DNA of 58,273 bases from Schizochytrium sp. CCTCC M209059 (Eukaryota; Sar; Bigyra; Thraustochytrida; Thraustochytriidae). Of the stretch, positions 48,215 through 58,203 are shown in pieces; the first letter of the stretch is position 1; each line of letters opens with the position of its first letter. The DNA lies in contig KN805447.1 of NCBI GenBank assembly GCA_000818945.1, positions 1 to 58,273 on the forward strand. The letters are read 5' to 3'. A program made the translations under genes and the position numbers. Under the pieces are notes generated by a model, which ran no database searches, was not told the origin of the DNA, and saw only the letters and a list, made by a program, of their open reading frames with translations.

Positions 48215-48227
48215 GCCGCGGCGTGCA
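48215..48227 (-). promoter_or_regulatory. GCCGCGGCGTGCA element, copy 3
   Basis: Exact 13-mer 329 bp upstream of the GT31 ATG; gene-sense reading TGCACGCCGCGGC, as for the sulfotransferase and DXD glycosyltransferase genes. Confidence 0.45.
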
Positions 48228-48821
48228 CATGACAAACATGTAGTATTCGAGGTGGCAGGGGCGCGCAAATGACGAACACACAATGATGCGGCGGTGCTTT
48301 TGCGCCCTACTGGATCGTAGCAGCTTGGCGGCGGGTGTAGAACGACGAAAACAACGAATTGCGCACATACTTGATGCTGATATATTCTGGTCAACAGCTT
48401 GTGCTATTCTCTCAAAGTTGCCTGCAACTCCTTCGCGATGCTTCGAGCGGACAGCGGGTCGAGCCATCGCTTGGATCTATAGCCGACACTTATTGTAAGT
48501 TTTGTTCGGCGTGAAGTAGGTTGTATGCGATGCTTTCGAACCAGCTTCTTTCCTCTCAACAAATCTCCAATCTACGTAGGTTTTCTTTTACACGGCCGTG
48601 CGGTTCCTGGCGAGAACTATCGTCAATAGTCGGTTGGCAACTTGAATCCCACCCAAGCCGCTCAGGCGTATGTATGGCCGAACCAACCGGAGAGCGATAC
48701 CCCTGACTGCCTCTTTGTAGATGGATGGATACACAGGGCGAATCAAGACGAACAAACTTGGAGGAAACATTCAAAGCGCACTCAAGTTTCGCTTTGCAGT
48801 CAAGCGGTGGACGCTAGCTCG

Positions 48822-49605
48822 ATGGCGAGCCTCCCGACGACCGTGTCGGTGGTGCCTGGGCGCGCCGCCACGGCGCTGTAAGTTCACGCAAGACCTTTCG
48901 GGTGTAGATGGCTTGAAGTATCTTTGGACGAAGAAGACGATGGCCGGAAGATATTTTGCGGGAGGTTGCGCCTGAGCGGCTGACGGGCGCTCGGCTCGCA
49001 GACTCAGCAAGCTACGCGACGCGGAGACAGACAGCAAAAGCTTTGCAATTCACGCAGACAGAGCATGTACGCTGCTCGCGGAAGAAGGCCTCGCTCACGA
49101 ACGTCTTGCCGCAGAGACGCTTGTGAAGACGCCCTGCGGAACCTGCCGAGGTTTGCGCAGCTCAGCAGCTGGCGAGATCTGCATCGTGAGCATCGTGCGC
49201 TCGGGAGACATCTTAGCAGAGGCTGTGCGCCGTCTCAATCCAGCCGCGAGCACGGGTAAGATACTCATTCAACGCGACGAGAATGACCCTGAAAAGAAGG
49301 CTCAACTCTTGTACTCCAAGCTCCCACCCCACATCAAGGAACGCAAAGTTGTTCTTTGCGACCCAATGCTTGCCACTGGTGGGAGCGCTATACGAGCGCT
49401 CCGTGTTCTCCAGGATGCAGGTGTCCAACCATCAAATGTAACCTTTTTCAATGTCATCTCTTGTCCCCAAGGTCTTCAAGCCCTCGCGGATGCCTTTCCT
49501 CAAGTCGCGATCGTTACTTTGGCCGTGGACCCGGGTCTCAACGATGACAAGTTTATTGTGCCTGGTCTCGGGGATTTTGGCGATCGATACTTTGGCACAA
49601 TCTAG
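48822..49605 (+). CDS. Uracil phosphoribosyltransferase, two exons
   Basis: Converts uracil and PRPP to UMP in pyrimidine salvage. Exons 48822-48877 and 49002-49605 give 219 residues. Exon 1 reads MASLPTTVSVVPGRAATA plus CT; the donor is GTAAGT at 48878, the acceptor GCAG at 48998-49001, and the split codon CT|A keeps the frame into LSKLRDAETDSKSF, the conserved N-terminal helix. Without this splice the second exon has no ATG and an in-frame stop at 48973. Landmarks: IVSIVRSGDILAEAV, GKILIQRDE, the PRPP loop DPMLATGGSAI at 139-149, and the C-terminal GLGDFGDRYFGT uracil-binding segment. An acceptor six bases further on would also keep the frame. It shares its upstream region with GT31. Confidence 0.93.
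48878..49001 (+). other. Intron of the UPRTase gene
   Basis: 124 bp, GTAAGT...GCAG, phase 2. Supported by the in-frame stop inside it and by restoration of the conserved UPRTase N-terminus on splicing. Confidence 0.85.
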
Positions 49606-49889
49606 CTGACCTTATATTTTGGTCGTTGGTGCCATTCGAGTAATTCAAACCTTTTTCACGTTCCTTCATGGGAACGAGGGAGCTCGTTCAGATCTCATTA
49701 AAGGAGATGGAGTCGAAGTAGACGCGCTCTTTCATGTTGTCAACATGGCACGTCAGTGTTACTTGGCTTCCACATATACGACTTGCGTAGTCATGTTCGC
49801 GAGAGAGAATGTTGCTGTTGCCTTGCCAAGACAACTACAAGTCTTATTAGCTTAGAGCGTTATCGAATCGCCAACCATTTACATAAGCA

Positions 49890-49935
<46 letters not shown>

Positions 49936-50077
49936 GTCTCTCTTGCGTGTTTCTCTCTTTTGCTTCATTCAACACGAGCCTTGCATCGAGCTATACTTAT
50001 GACTTTGAATCAAAAGAGTAAGGAACAGGAAAACCCAAAACAATGAATCACTTGCCTCTGCGCAGAGGAGCTCCCAA
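49606..50077. other. Convergent spacer with TC repeat
   Basis: Between the UPRTase and Nudix gene ends. Contains a (TC)20 run at 49892-49931. No gene seen. Confidence 0.6.
49892..49931. repeat. (TC)20 microsatellite
   Basis: About twenty perfect TC units. Confidence 0.9.
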
Positions 50078-50969
50078 TTAATTATGCTGTTTTGTGCCAG
50101 CAAAAGAAGGGTACGTCGTGACGCCAAAGAGGGGTGCTAAGAGGTCGCGCATGATTCCGTCAACCATGAACCCTGTGAGTCCCCAAATCGGCGGATTATC
50201 GCCAATTTCAAAGCGAGGCATCGACCAACGACCAGAGAGCTCTTCGAGCGACCGGTGGCGTTTGTCGAGCAGGTCTGAGATGCGGACCGAGAAACACTTG
50301 TCTACCTCAACGCTAACATCCGTGGCGGCCTTGACATCATCTCTCGATATTTCTCCTGGATCTATGTAGCACAGCACTGGCGTGACCATGGTTCCTGTGA
50401 CCGCACGCACGTTGTGCCACCGCGCCAATGGTTGACTGCGAAGCCCTGTCTCCTCATGGAGTTCACGAATACAAGCTTCCTCAGGCGTTTCACCTTGGTC
50501 AATGTGCCCCCCGGGAAAGGAAACCTGGCCTGCGTGCGTGCTCACCGCCTGCGAACGAAGCGTTAGCAGCATTGCGGCTTCACCGTCAACGTTGCACAGC
50601 GCCACGCATGTTGCCGCTTCTGCATCGCAAAGCGAGCGTCACCATCTTCATTAGCCTCCGACCCTTGATTTCCACACAACATTTACAGATCTTCAAGCGG
50701 CATAGAACAAATCCACCATGATAATGGCAATTAATTCTACGCTCGGACAAGAACCGCCACAACGTCCGACATCCTCCGCCCGATCAACTTTTCTCCTCTG
50801 CTACTCGTAGTCTAGTAGCCGCGGGATAGGACGCACCTCTGTTCATGCGCCGCGCATACTCCTCTGGGTCGCGCTGCAGGCGCCGTGGGAGATGTTTGTC
50901 GTAGCTGCGCCGCGGGAGCGCACGCGCCGCGCCCTTGAGCTGCTGCAGCAGCTCGGGCGAGAAGCGCAT
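50078..50969 (-). CDS. Nudix hydrolase, CoA-diphosphatase type (NUDT7/8-like), two exons
   Basis: Predicted to cleave CoA or acyl-CoA to acyl-phosphopantetheine and 3',5'-ADP. Exon 1 is 50837-50969 (ATG at 50967-50969, MRFSPELLQQLKGAARAL...). The donor on the minus strand is GTGCGT after 50837 and the acceptor CAG ends at 50620. Exon 2 is 50078-50619. The split codon G|AA keeps the frame, giving 224 residues. Exon 2 alone would need a non-ATG start and lacks the family's N-terminal helices. Landmarks: LRSQAVSTHAGQVSFPGGH, the UPF0035 signature leading into the Nudix box GHIDQGETPEEACIRELHEE around residues 82-101. No SKL-type peroxisomal signal (it ends GTKQHN), so the compartment is open. 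Confidence 0.88.
50620..50836 (-). other. Intron of the Nudix gene
   Basis: 217 bp, GTGCGT...CAG on the minus strand, phase 1. The frame is closed by stops within it (for example the TGA 15 codons upstream of the first conserved strand). Confidence 0.75.
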
Positions 50970-51162
50970 GGTTCTTCCTTTGCTTCGGGTGTCGTGAAGT
51001 CTCTCGGGCACTCGCTGTTATGGTCAACATAGTCAAACCGACGTTACGAAACGTTTACTTACCGGCTCTGCCTCGTATCCAGAAACCGCTTTCTCTTTTC
51101 CATCTTTTTTCATTGTAAAAAACTGTGTGCTAAGCAAGAAGTTGCACGTCAATGGCAATCAT

Positions 51163-51220
51163 ACAAACAAACAAACAAACAAACAAACAAACAAACAAAC
51201 AAACAAACAAACAAACAAAC
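51163..51220. repeat. (ACAA)14 microsatellite
   Basis: About 58 bp of perfect ACAA units. Confidence 0.95.
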
Positions 51221-51413
51221 AGGGGCAATAAACAAAACAAAGAAATAGCAATTCGCGACAACTTGACTGTGAGTTGCGGACGTATCCGCATGCTCTTGGG
51301 GTGCGGGTCAAGAGAAACCCAATCTCGGCGGGGCTGCGCAGCAAAGCGCAGCTCACAAACATAGCACGTTCGTCTACGCATTCTCCGCCACGCGTAGATC
51401 GAAAGACGAGCAG

Positions 51414-51421
51414 TAGGCCTA
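51414..51421. promoter_or_regulatory. TAGGCCTA palindrome, 84 bp before the GMC start
   Basis: Exact palindrome in GTAGGCCTAG (51413-51422). Its gap to the ATG (82 bp) nearly equals that at the UNC93 gene (86 bp), suggesting a position-dependent promoter element. Confidence 0.45.
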
Positions 51422-51504
51422 GCGTCAAGTGAAACATAAACTAGTCTATCCTGAGGCTGGAGTCAGGAGCTCGATCGTGAGTCGCACTGCACACGGCACG
51501 GCAA

Positions 51505-52932
51505 ATGGGGCCCACGTTTTGGGCGTGCGCTGCAGCGTTCACTTGTGCAGCTTGCGCCGCAGCGGCCTGGCTGGTCGGCCTCACAGGCCATCGCGAAAGG
51601 CGCAGACTAGAACGCTCGGGGCCCCTTACCCTTGGCCACGACTATGTCATCATCGGCGCCGGCCCCAGCGGGTGCTACCTCGCAAGGCTTCTCGCAGAGC
51701 GCTTCCCGGACCGCAGCGTGTGCATCATCAATCGCGACGGCGCTCCGCCTTCGTTTTGGAAAATCTACTTTGTTAACTTGATAGGGGTCGCTCTGCCGTG
51801 GCTGGTGCCGAGTCTCCAGTACAGATTGCGCTCGCACAAACGACAATTTGCCAACGCGACCTACATCGGAGGCAACACCAATATCAACGCTGCGGTAGGC
51901 CCAGTTCCGACTCGCGAGGAAATCGAGTCTTGCCTTGGTTCGAATTTGGCATCCCACTTTGATAAATTTACTAGCGGCTCAGAGATTGAACGCCTCAGCA
52001 AAGATTGCCTCGCTTCACCTGGCCTCGAACGCCTCAGTAAAGACCTCAATGAGCGTGGGGTCAAGGGCAGCCGCATTCGTGTCTTCTCCGATGGTTTTCG
52101 CCGGATCCACCCGGGAGACCTCCTTTGCGGGCTTCGCAATGTCACCGTCGTTGTAGGTCATGCTGATCGCCTTGAAATTGACGACGCCTCCAAAACTGTT
52201 CAGCGTATTATTTGCAATGGAGGAGTCTTCGCAATCACCCCTAAACGACGGACATTCCTCTGTGCCGGAGCACTCGAGTCCCCGAAATTACTCATTAAAT
52301 CCGGCGTTGGCCCGGCTGATCTCATTCACGAAATGGCAAAGTCTTCGGCGAAAGCCTCGGATCAAGGCAAGCTCGTTCTTGCAAACGAACACATTGGTAC
52401 GAACTTGCAAGATCACTGGGTCGGGCGTGCCTCTGCCGAGGTGCCCTCAATCTACACCTATGAGACGCTCTACCCCCACATTCTTGGATACAAACACCAG
52501 CACAAAGATGTGGCGATGGGATTTGGCAAATTGCAGCTTCTCGGGAAAAATCTCGTGAGTTTCGCAACAACAGCGTGCAAAAACCCGGGTCAGCTCGTGC
52601 TCGCGGCTGACGGCCAGCTCGAGCCCTATCTTCCCGTTGGCGCAGACGACATGCAAGCTTACCAAAGCTCCCTTTCAGAACTTATCGCGCTTCTCGGCAG
52701 CCTTGGTATTGTCGTCAAACCAAAGACGGCGCCGCTCAGCCCGAATTGGCACCTTTCCTGTACGCTCAGCGTCGGTACTTGCGTCGACCCTGCGACTCTC
52801 CAGGTCAACGGCCTGAAGAATATTCATATCGCTGACGTTTCTGTTTTGCGAAAGATCACGCCAATGAATACGCAAATGGTATCGTACGCTATTCCCTTCA
52901 TGCTTTTGGAGGAGATGGGTGAACGTATATAA
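51505..52932 (+). CDS. GMC-family FAD oxidoreductase
   Basis: A 475-residue flavoprotein of the glucose-methanol-choline family; it would oxidise an alcohol with FAD. The start is the ATG at 51505. Residues 4-26 are hydrophobic and Ala/Cys-rich, a probable signal anchor. The dinucleotide-binding loop is at 51-56 (GAGPSG) after DYVII. The second FAD contact is YIGGNTNINAAVGPVPT at about 120-136. Mid-protein FLCAGALESPKLLIKSGVGP is the second GMC signature. The C-terminus has GTCVDPATLQVNGLKNIHIA then DVSVLRK and MNTQMVSYAIPFMLLEEM, the substrate/FAD C-terminal block, with His of typical members replaced around the active site (not resolved by eye). It is shorter than the usual 530-600 residues, lacking part of the substrate domain. 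Substrate unknown. Confidence 0.85.
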   Translation: MGPTFWACAAAFTCAACAAAAWLVGLTGHRERRRLERSGPLTLGHDYVIIGAGPSGCYLARLLAERFPDRSVCIINRDGAPPSFWKIYFVNLIGVALPWLVPSLQYRLRSHKRQFANATYIGGNTNINAAVGPVPTREEIESCLGSNLASHFDKFTSGSEIERLSKDCLASPGLERLSKDLNERGVKGSRIRVFSDGFRRIHPGDLLCGLRNVTVVVGHADRLEIDDASKTVQRIICNGGVFAITPKRRTFLCAGALESPKLLIKSGVGPADLIHEMAKSSAKASDQGKLVLANEHIGTNLQDHWVGRASAEVPSIYTYETLYPHILGYKHQHKDVAMGFGKLQLLGKNLVSFATTACKNPGQLVLAADGQLEPYLPVGADDMQAYQSSLSELIALLGSLGIVVKPKTAPLSPNWHLSCTLSVGTCVDPATLQVNGLKNIHIADVSVLRKITPMNTQMVSYAIPFMLLEEMGERI

Positions 52933-53614
52933 TCTTCTCGCACTGGCAGATTTTGGAAAGAAAGGGAAAACAGGAAAACAGAAAATAAACGAAAAAACCG
53001 TTTCTTTTGCTACGCTTTCTTTTGTTGCCCTTCTCCTCACCCTTTTTGTTCCAGATGGAAAATGCATGCATTCACTCATTCGTTCATTCATTCATTCTGT
53101 CCTCATCCACCATCTTCCTAAGATGTGAGACGATGTAAGATGACTGCATAAGCATTCCACTTTAGCGTTTTGATTTTCCGCGTTGCTTTCCCTTTCTCTC
53201 AATCTTGCCAGCGGCTCCTCTCAATGAAGCCTTAGGTCTTGCTTCATTCGCAGCTGCAGCTCTTGGTCCCCACTCTGACCATGATCGATCTATCCGAGTC
53301 TCCCCCTCTCTTAGAATGGGCGAAACCGCAAAGGATGTATACTATGTATAACGGCAGAAAGATAGAAAAGAAAAAAAAGAAAAAAAGAAAGATACGGCGG
53401 GTTCGCCAGGACGAGGCTCGCAAAAGCAAAACAAAGCAAAAGAGCTAGGACCTCTGCGCGGCGCGCGCAGGAGAGCGAGGGCGCAGCGGAGACCGCGGGG
53501 GAAGGGGCGAGCCGCACGCAGGAGCGGTGAGCGAGTTCTTGCATCGTAACGAGCCTCGATATCGGGCCGGACGAGGAGGCGCTACGAGCTCGAGAGAGAG
53601 AAAGGGGGAAAAAA
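52933..53614. promoter_or_regulatory. Upstream region of the carboxypeptidase gene
   Basis: 682 bp between two plus-strand genes. Holds a CATT-type repeat (about 53068-53097), an AAAAG purine tract (53362-53393) and a GC-rich block before the ATG. No gene supported. Confidence 0.45.
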
Positions 53615-55437
53615 ATGGGACCCGCGAAGTTCATGCGTGCGGCCGTGCTTGTGCTCGCGGCCGTTGCGAGCGTTATGGTCGGCGCCGAGGCGGAGGGACG
53701 CAAGGAAATGTCCAGAGAAATGGTCAAGTCGACGCTGGCCAGCCGCCGCGCCGGCATGAACCTGACCATTACCCTCAACACCCTGGGCGGAAGGGCCGAA
53801 CTCGGACCTGAAGCCCTCGGTGCTAACGGTCTCGAGGGCGAAGAAAGTCTCTGCGACCCGAATGTCGGTCAGGTAGCTGGATATCTGACCTTGGCGGAGC
53901 AGAACAAACACTACTTTTTCTGGTTTTTCGAGAGCCGCAACAAGCCGGAGTCGGATCCTGTGGCCGTTTGGCTCACGGGCGGACCCGGCTGCTCGGGCAT
54001 GGTGGGTCTCTTTAACGAGCTTGGGCCGTGCAAGGTCAACAAGGACGGAGCAAGCACGCATCTCAATCCCAATAGCTGGAACGCAAACGCCAACATGGTC
54101 TTCATTGACCAACCCGGCGAGACCGGTTTCAGCTACGGCGACGGCGACACCGACGAGGCTGGCGTGTCCATGGATTTGTACATCTTCATCACTGAGTTCA
54201 TGAAGAAATTTGACAAGTACAGCGGTAATGACTTTTACACTGTCGGCGAATCGTATGGTGGTCATTACGTGCCTGCGTTCGCGAACCGCATCTTCAATGA
54301 GAATAAGGATCGCGCCAAGGGCGTTCCTCACATCAATCTCAAGGGCTTTGGCGTTGGCAACGTAAGTTTTCTCGTCCTCTCGGACGGTGAGAGGCACACG
54401 ACGCTAGAGTGGAGAGAGAGAAAGAGAGAGAGAGAGAGATTGTAGCTTCTTGGCTCTTGAAGAAATCCACGTCAAATCTAGCCTGATGACTATGAGATGG
54501 CTTCCTCGATCCCTAATTTGCAGATACAAGAGGACCTGGGCACAGGCAAAACCCTTGAAGAGATCTGGCCTTACGAAGATAAGATCGGTTCCTATGGTCC
54601 CTGGTTAGAAGAGACCATAAGAGCTAGCCACAGGCGAAAAGCTGGAAGGTTTTTTGCTATATGGAGAGAGAAGGTCTGGATAACTGACACTTTACATTGC
54701 TTGATGGAACATAGGGTCTCACTGATCCTGTGGAGCAGTACAAGTACTACGCACAAATGGCGTTCAACTCCACGACGGCGCCTTCGCGTGTGAGTGAGCG
54801 TGTCTACCATAACATGGTGCGCCAGACGTCAACCTGCATTGATCTCATTGCAGAGTGCAACACCAAGAAACACCCACGTTTCAAGTGCCAGCTTGCTCTC
54901 ATGGAGTGCAACCAAATGCTCGTAGTGCCGTACACGTCGACCGGCTACAACGTTTACGACATGCGGGTCAAGTGTGAGGTGCCGCCACTGTGCTATGACT
55001 TCAGCGAGGTTGACAAATTCCTCAATAGCGCGCGCGTGCAAAAGTACCTTGGTGTGCAGAAAAAGTGGGAGTCGTGCAACATGCAGGTGAATCAGCAAAT
55101 GTCGGGTGACTTTGAGCGTCGCTACCAGCAGCTGGTCCCACCCATGCTCGAAGCTGGCATCCGCGGCCTCATTTATGCCGGCGACTGCGACTATATTTGC
55201 AACTGGCTTGGTAACCGAGCCTGGACCATGAAGCTTCCTTGGAGTGGCCAGGATGGCTTCAACGATGCTGGCGAGAAGCCCTGGATGGTTGGCGGCAGCG
55301 AGGCTGGCAAGGCCCGCTCGCATGGTCCCTTTACCTTTCTCCAGGTATACCAGGCCGGCCACATGGTGCCTCTCGATCAGCCCGAGGCAGCAAAGGCAAT
55401 GTTCGAAACGTTCATTTCGGGCGGTTCCTTTCCCTAG
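53615..55437 (+). CDS. Serine carboxypeptidase (S10), two exons
   Basis: Removes C-terminal residues from peptides in a lytic vacuole or outside the cell. Exons 53615-54361 and 54715-55437 give 489 residues. The donor is GTAAGT at 54362 and the acceptor TAG at 54712-54714; splicing in phase 0 restores the family sequence GVGN|GLTDPVEQY. The signal peptide is residues 1-24 (MRAAVLVLAAVASVMVGAEA). Substrate-binding WLTGGPGCSG is at 119-128. The triad: Ser213 in GESYGGHY, Asp in IYAGDCDYICNWLGN at about 406-408, and His465 in VYQAGHMVPLDQP. This is the carboxypeptidase Y (serine type) pattern, with YAGDxDxICNW as in yeast CPY. An N-terminal propeptide is likely between the signal and about residue 75. 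Confidence 0.95.
54362..54714 (+). other. Intron of the carboxypeptidase gene
   Basis: 353 bp, GTAAGT...ATAG, phase 0. Contains a GA-rich run at about 54412-54440. Read-through would give a stop at 54443-54445. Confidence 0.92.
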
Positions 55438-55628
55438 AGCCTCTTATTCTCTCCCGCAGCTCAGGCAAGATATTCAACGCCGCTCTAAAGAATGATAACT
55501 CCAATAAGCAAAAGTCTTTTTTCTTCGTTCTCATCTCATGGTAAACTCAACGCCAGAAAATGAAAAGGAAAGCCAGATCTAGCCCAAGAGTATGAGAGGA
55601 ATAGCATGCGGATACGGAAAAGTAGAGG

Positions 55629-57056
55629 TCAGAGGTCTGTCGTGGCAAAGAGGAGAGAGATGGCGACGACACCAATACCCGTTGTCATGGCACTCTTTGT
55701 GGCTAGTCTTAGATGTGCAGACACAAAAAAGAGCAGCGCAATCGCAAGGCTTTGCCATACTTTGAAATGAGCAAACGATAGCTGCGTGATACGGCTGTCG
55801 AGCTCGCTTTTGCGAGATGCTAGGATCGCTGTGATGAGTGTGTTGCATGTTGCGTCGGCAAATCCGAGCATGACACCAGTGAAAATAATAATTCCGAGCC
55901 CTTTGCTGTCATTTTGAAGATCCGCAAAGACGTCAACGCCACCGCAGGAGACAATCAGCATTCCGGTTGCCATGCCGCACACAAGAAGAGCTTTGCGGCG
56001 TCGCGGGGTTCCTCCGGAAAACTTTCCCAAGGCCCAGCTAAAGACGGCATTCCCAAGACAAAAGAATATCATCACCATTGGAACGATTTCTGTGCCCAAG
56101 GCAGGCTTCACCACAGAGCCAGTGAACTCATTCCAGATCCATGCCGACTGGCCCCCACTATAAATGAAGAGAGGCACCAGCATGAGCAGTGTCTTGTCCA
56201 GCCAGAGCACTGAAATCATCCCCAGGGGTACGGGGAGCAGATTTCCCTCGCCTGCACCTGGGCGCATGTCCAAAGTGATCGAGTCGTCCGATAGTCTCGA
56301 AGTTCCATCCTCCTCGACGATGGACTCGCGTGTCGCGTTTGGCTCATTCGTGCTGACTTGAACAGCTGCATACGAGGAGTCGTCGATATTGTCCAGGCGC
56401 AGCGACAAGAGCACACCGGCAGTCGCACTCACCGAAAAGATGACAAAGAGAATAACCTCAACTGCACGACTGACATCGGCTTGCTGGCCTTGGTGATCTC
56501 CACTCCGCAGAACAAAGAAAGCTACGAGGTTGCCGAGGAGCTGTCCGAGCTGGTAGATTGTGAAAAAAGTTCCAGACGCTGCAGAAGCCTCTTCCTTGGT
56601 GGTACTCAACACGCTTAGAAAGACGCCTTGCGCATTCCACAGGGCGGCTGCGCCAGCACCAAGAAGTGCTGCCGAGGGCAGCAAGGTCCACCATCGTGGT
56701 AGCAGGTTGCATACAATAAAAGGGACATATGTCGCGAGCCCAAGGGAGATACCCTTCTTCGTAGATCCAAGTCGCTCGACGATTTCAGGCGCACGAAGAC
56801 TTGCGGCTGTGAACACGACGTAGAGAACGCCCAGCGCCGAACTCGCAGCTGCACCCGGGTGCAGGCTTGACTCAAGGTTTTGTGTCGCCCCAAAGGCCAG
56901 AAAGACCAGGAAGAAGCTCCATGCCAGGACCTGCAGGTTCCGCGCAGCTACGTGTCGCGGCAGCGCGGGGGAGCTCGGCAGGGGCTGCTGCGCCGTTTCC
57001 TCGGGCGGTCGCAGGTCTGCCTCGTTATCCTCTGCGAGCATTGCCTGCGTAGACAT
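55629..57056 (-). CDS. UNC93-like major facilitator protein
   Basis: A 475-residue, 11-12-helix membrane protein of the UNC93 branch of the major facilitator superfamily; start ATG at 57054-57056. A 40-residue hydrophilic N-terminus leads to AWSFFLVFLAFGATQNLESS. Family landmarks: LGVLYVVFTAASLRAPEIVE, the loop GSTKKGISLGLATYVPFIV, and LLGAGAAALWNAQGVFLSVL, which corresponds to the conserved 'GxGAAxLWxAQGxYL' block of UNC93 proteins. A central loop (about residues 235-275) is acidic. Animal UNC93 proteins regulate K+ channels or traffic Toll-like receptors; the role in protists is unknown. It converges on the carboxypeptidase, with TAGGCCTA 86 bp upstream of the ATG. Confidence 0.9.
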   Translation of the reverse strand: MSTQAMLAEDNEADLRPPEETAQQPLPSSPALPRHVAARNLQVLAWSFFLVFLAFGATQNLESSLHPGAAASSALGVLYVVFTAASLRAPEIVERLGSTKKGISLGLATYVPFIVCNLLPRWWTLLPSAALLGAGAAALWNAQGVFLSVLSTTKEEASAASGTFFTIYQLGQLLGNLVAFFVLRSGDHQGQQADVSRAVEVILFVIFSVSATAGVLLSLRLDNIDDSSYAAVQVSTNEPNATRESIVEEDGTSRLSDDSITLDMRPGAGEGNLLPVPLGMISVLWLDKTLLMLVPLFIYSGGQSAWIWNEFTGSVVKPALGTEIVPMVMIFFCLGNAVFSWALGKFSGGTPRRRKALLVCGMATGMLIVSCGGVDVFADLQNDSKGLGIIIFTGVMLGFADATCNTLITAILASRKSELDSRITQLSFAHFKVWQSLAIALLFFVSAHLRLATKSAMTTGIGVVAISLLFATTDL

Positions 57057-57143
57057 AACGTAGCTTCAAGCTCGCTGTTGGCATTATTTGTCAGTCGCTC
57101 GCTCTTGGTTGAGCTCCCCCAAAAATCCGCTCGAAACGCAAAC

Positions 57144-57151
57144 TAGGCCTA
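57144..57151. promoter_or_regulatory. TAGGCCTA palindrome, upstream of UNC93 gene
   Basis: Exact palindrome; gene-sense 10-mer GTAGGCCTAG, the same as before the GMC gene, ending 86 bp before the start codon. Confidence 0.45.
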
Positions 57152-57485
57152 CTGCACACTTTGCAGTGGGGCAAGGATTTTTCAGGCCAGCCAGGGCTTA
57201 GCTTGGGCAAAACAAGACTTGCTCAACGTGTCGATCAGGCGCGCTACCCATGGTCATCTTGGTCTTTTCAAGGTATAAATTTCAGCCTTCAAGGACAAGG
57301 ACCCCGTCAAGCTATTCATTCTCTCCGCCAATGCCTCTGGAAGGGAACGGACACCTACTAGCCGACCCCGACGAAGATCTCCACTGCGCATGAGTGTGCC
57401 GCTGCCGCCGATATGACCCTGTCAGAGCCCAACATCCCAGTGAATTACGATAGCACTGCGCGGCTCAACGGGGGTGAAGCAGAAA

Positions 57486-57525
57486 CCTCGCGTTGCAGCG
57501 CAGTGCCTCGCGTTGCAGCGCAGTA
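57486..57525. repeat. 20-bp tandem duplication
   Basis: Two adjacent copies of CCTCGCGTTGCAGCGCAGTG (second ends AGTA). Confidence 0.85.
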
Positions 57526-58203
57526 GGTCTTCCCGCCGTCCACAAGCAACGGCCAGGTCAGGGAGCGCGCCACTGCCACTGCCTTCGTCACGAACGGAGT
57601 CAGGACTGCAACGGGCAGCTCCAGCACTGCGCACCCATCGAGGGCCGGCGGTTGTTGTGAGCGAGCAAACGACAACTGGAGCGCTACGGAGCAAATGTCG
57701 ATTCGCCTTCGCACTTCGTCCCAAAGGTCATTATTAAATCAACCATGTAGTAACCTCGATCGTAGAGACGGTGCGGTCGCGGGGGCCGGTCCAGGTCTCA
57801 AGACGAGACGAAACCGCTTCGATGAATGAGATGAATGGATGATTGATGGGTGGGTGGACGGGTCGGAGGCGCTGCGGGCAAGTCATAAATGGAGAGTATA
57901 CTATAACACCCGCTTGCTTGCCTGCCTGTTTGCCTGCGTGCCTGACGGAGAACGAACGGCCAGCATGAAATTGGCCCTGTCAAGAACTTGCCATGGTTGT
58001 TGACGGGATGCGTGAGCGATGTGTTTCAACGACTTCGTCCCATCTTGAACTGTACGACGATTGTTGACTCTCTGCCACCACCCGAGCGAGGTGATTGTGA
58101 GCAGCCAGCAGCCAGCTGTTGCACTGCGCAAAGGTTGCAAACACACAGTAGTGCTATAAGCGGGGAAACACTCGAGTGTCTGCATGGGTTTCCCTTGAAC
58201 GAC

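Larger units (their letters stand above)
47886..48821. promoter_or_regulatory. Divergent promoter region, GT31 / UPRTase
   Basis: 0.94 kb between divergent genes. It carries TAGGCCTAG at 48141-48149, GCCGCGGCGTGCA at 48215-48227, and a diverged second copy of the latter (GGCGCGCAAATGACGAAC, near 48258) 40 bp on; both are followed by ATGACRAAC. No gene supported inside. Confidence 0.5.
50970..51504. promoter_or_regulatory. Divergent promoter region, Nudix / GMC
   Basis: 535 bp between divergent genes. Contains a long ACAA repeat and the exact palindrome at 51414. No gene supported. Confidence 0.45.
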
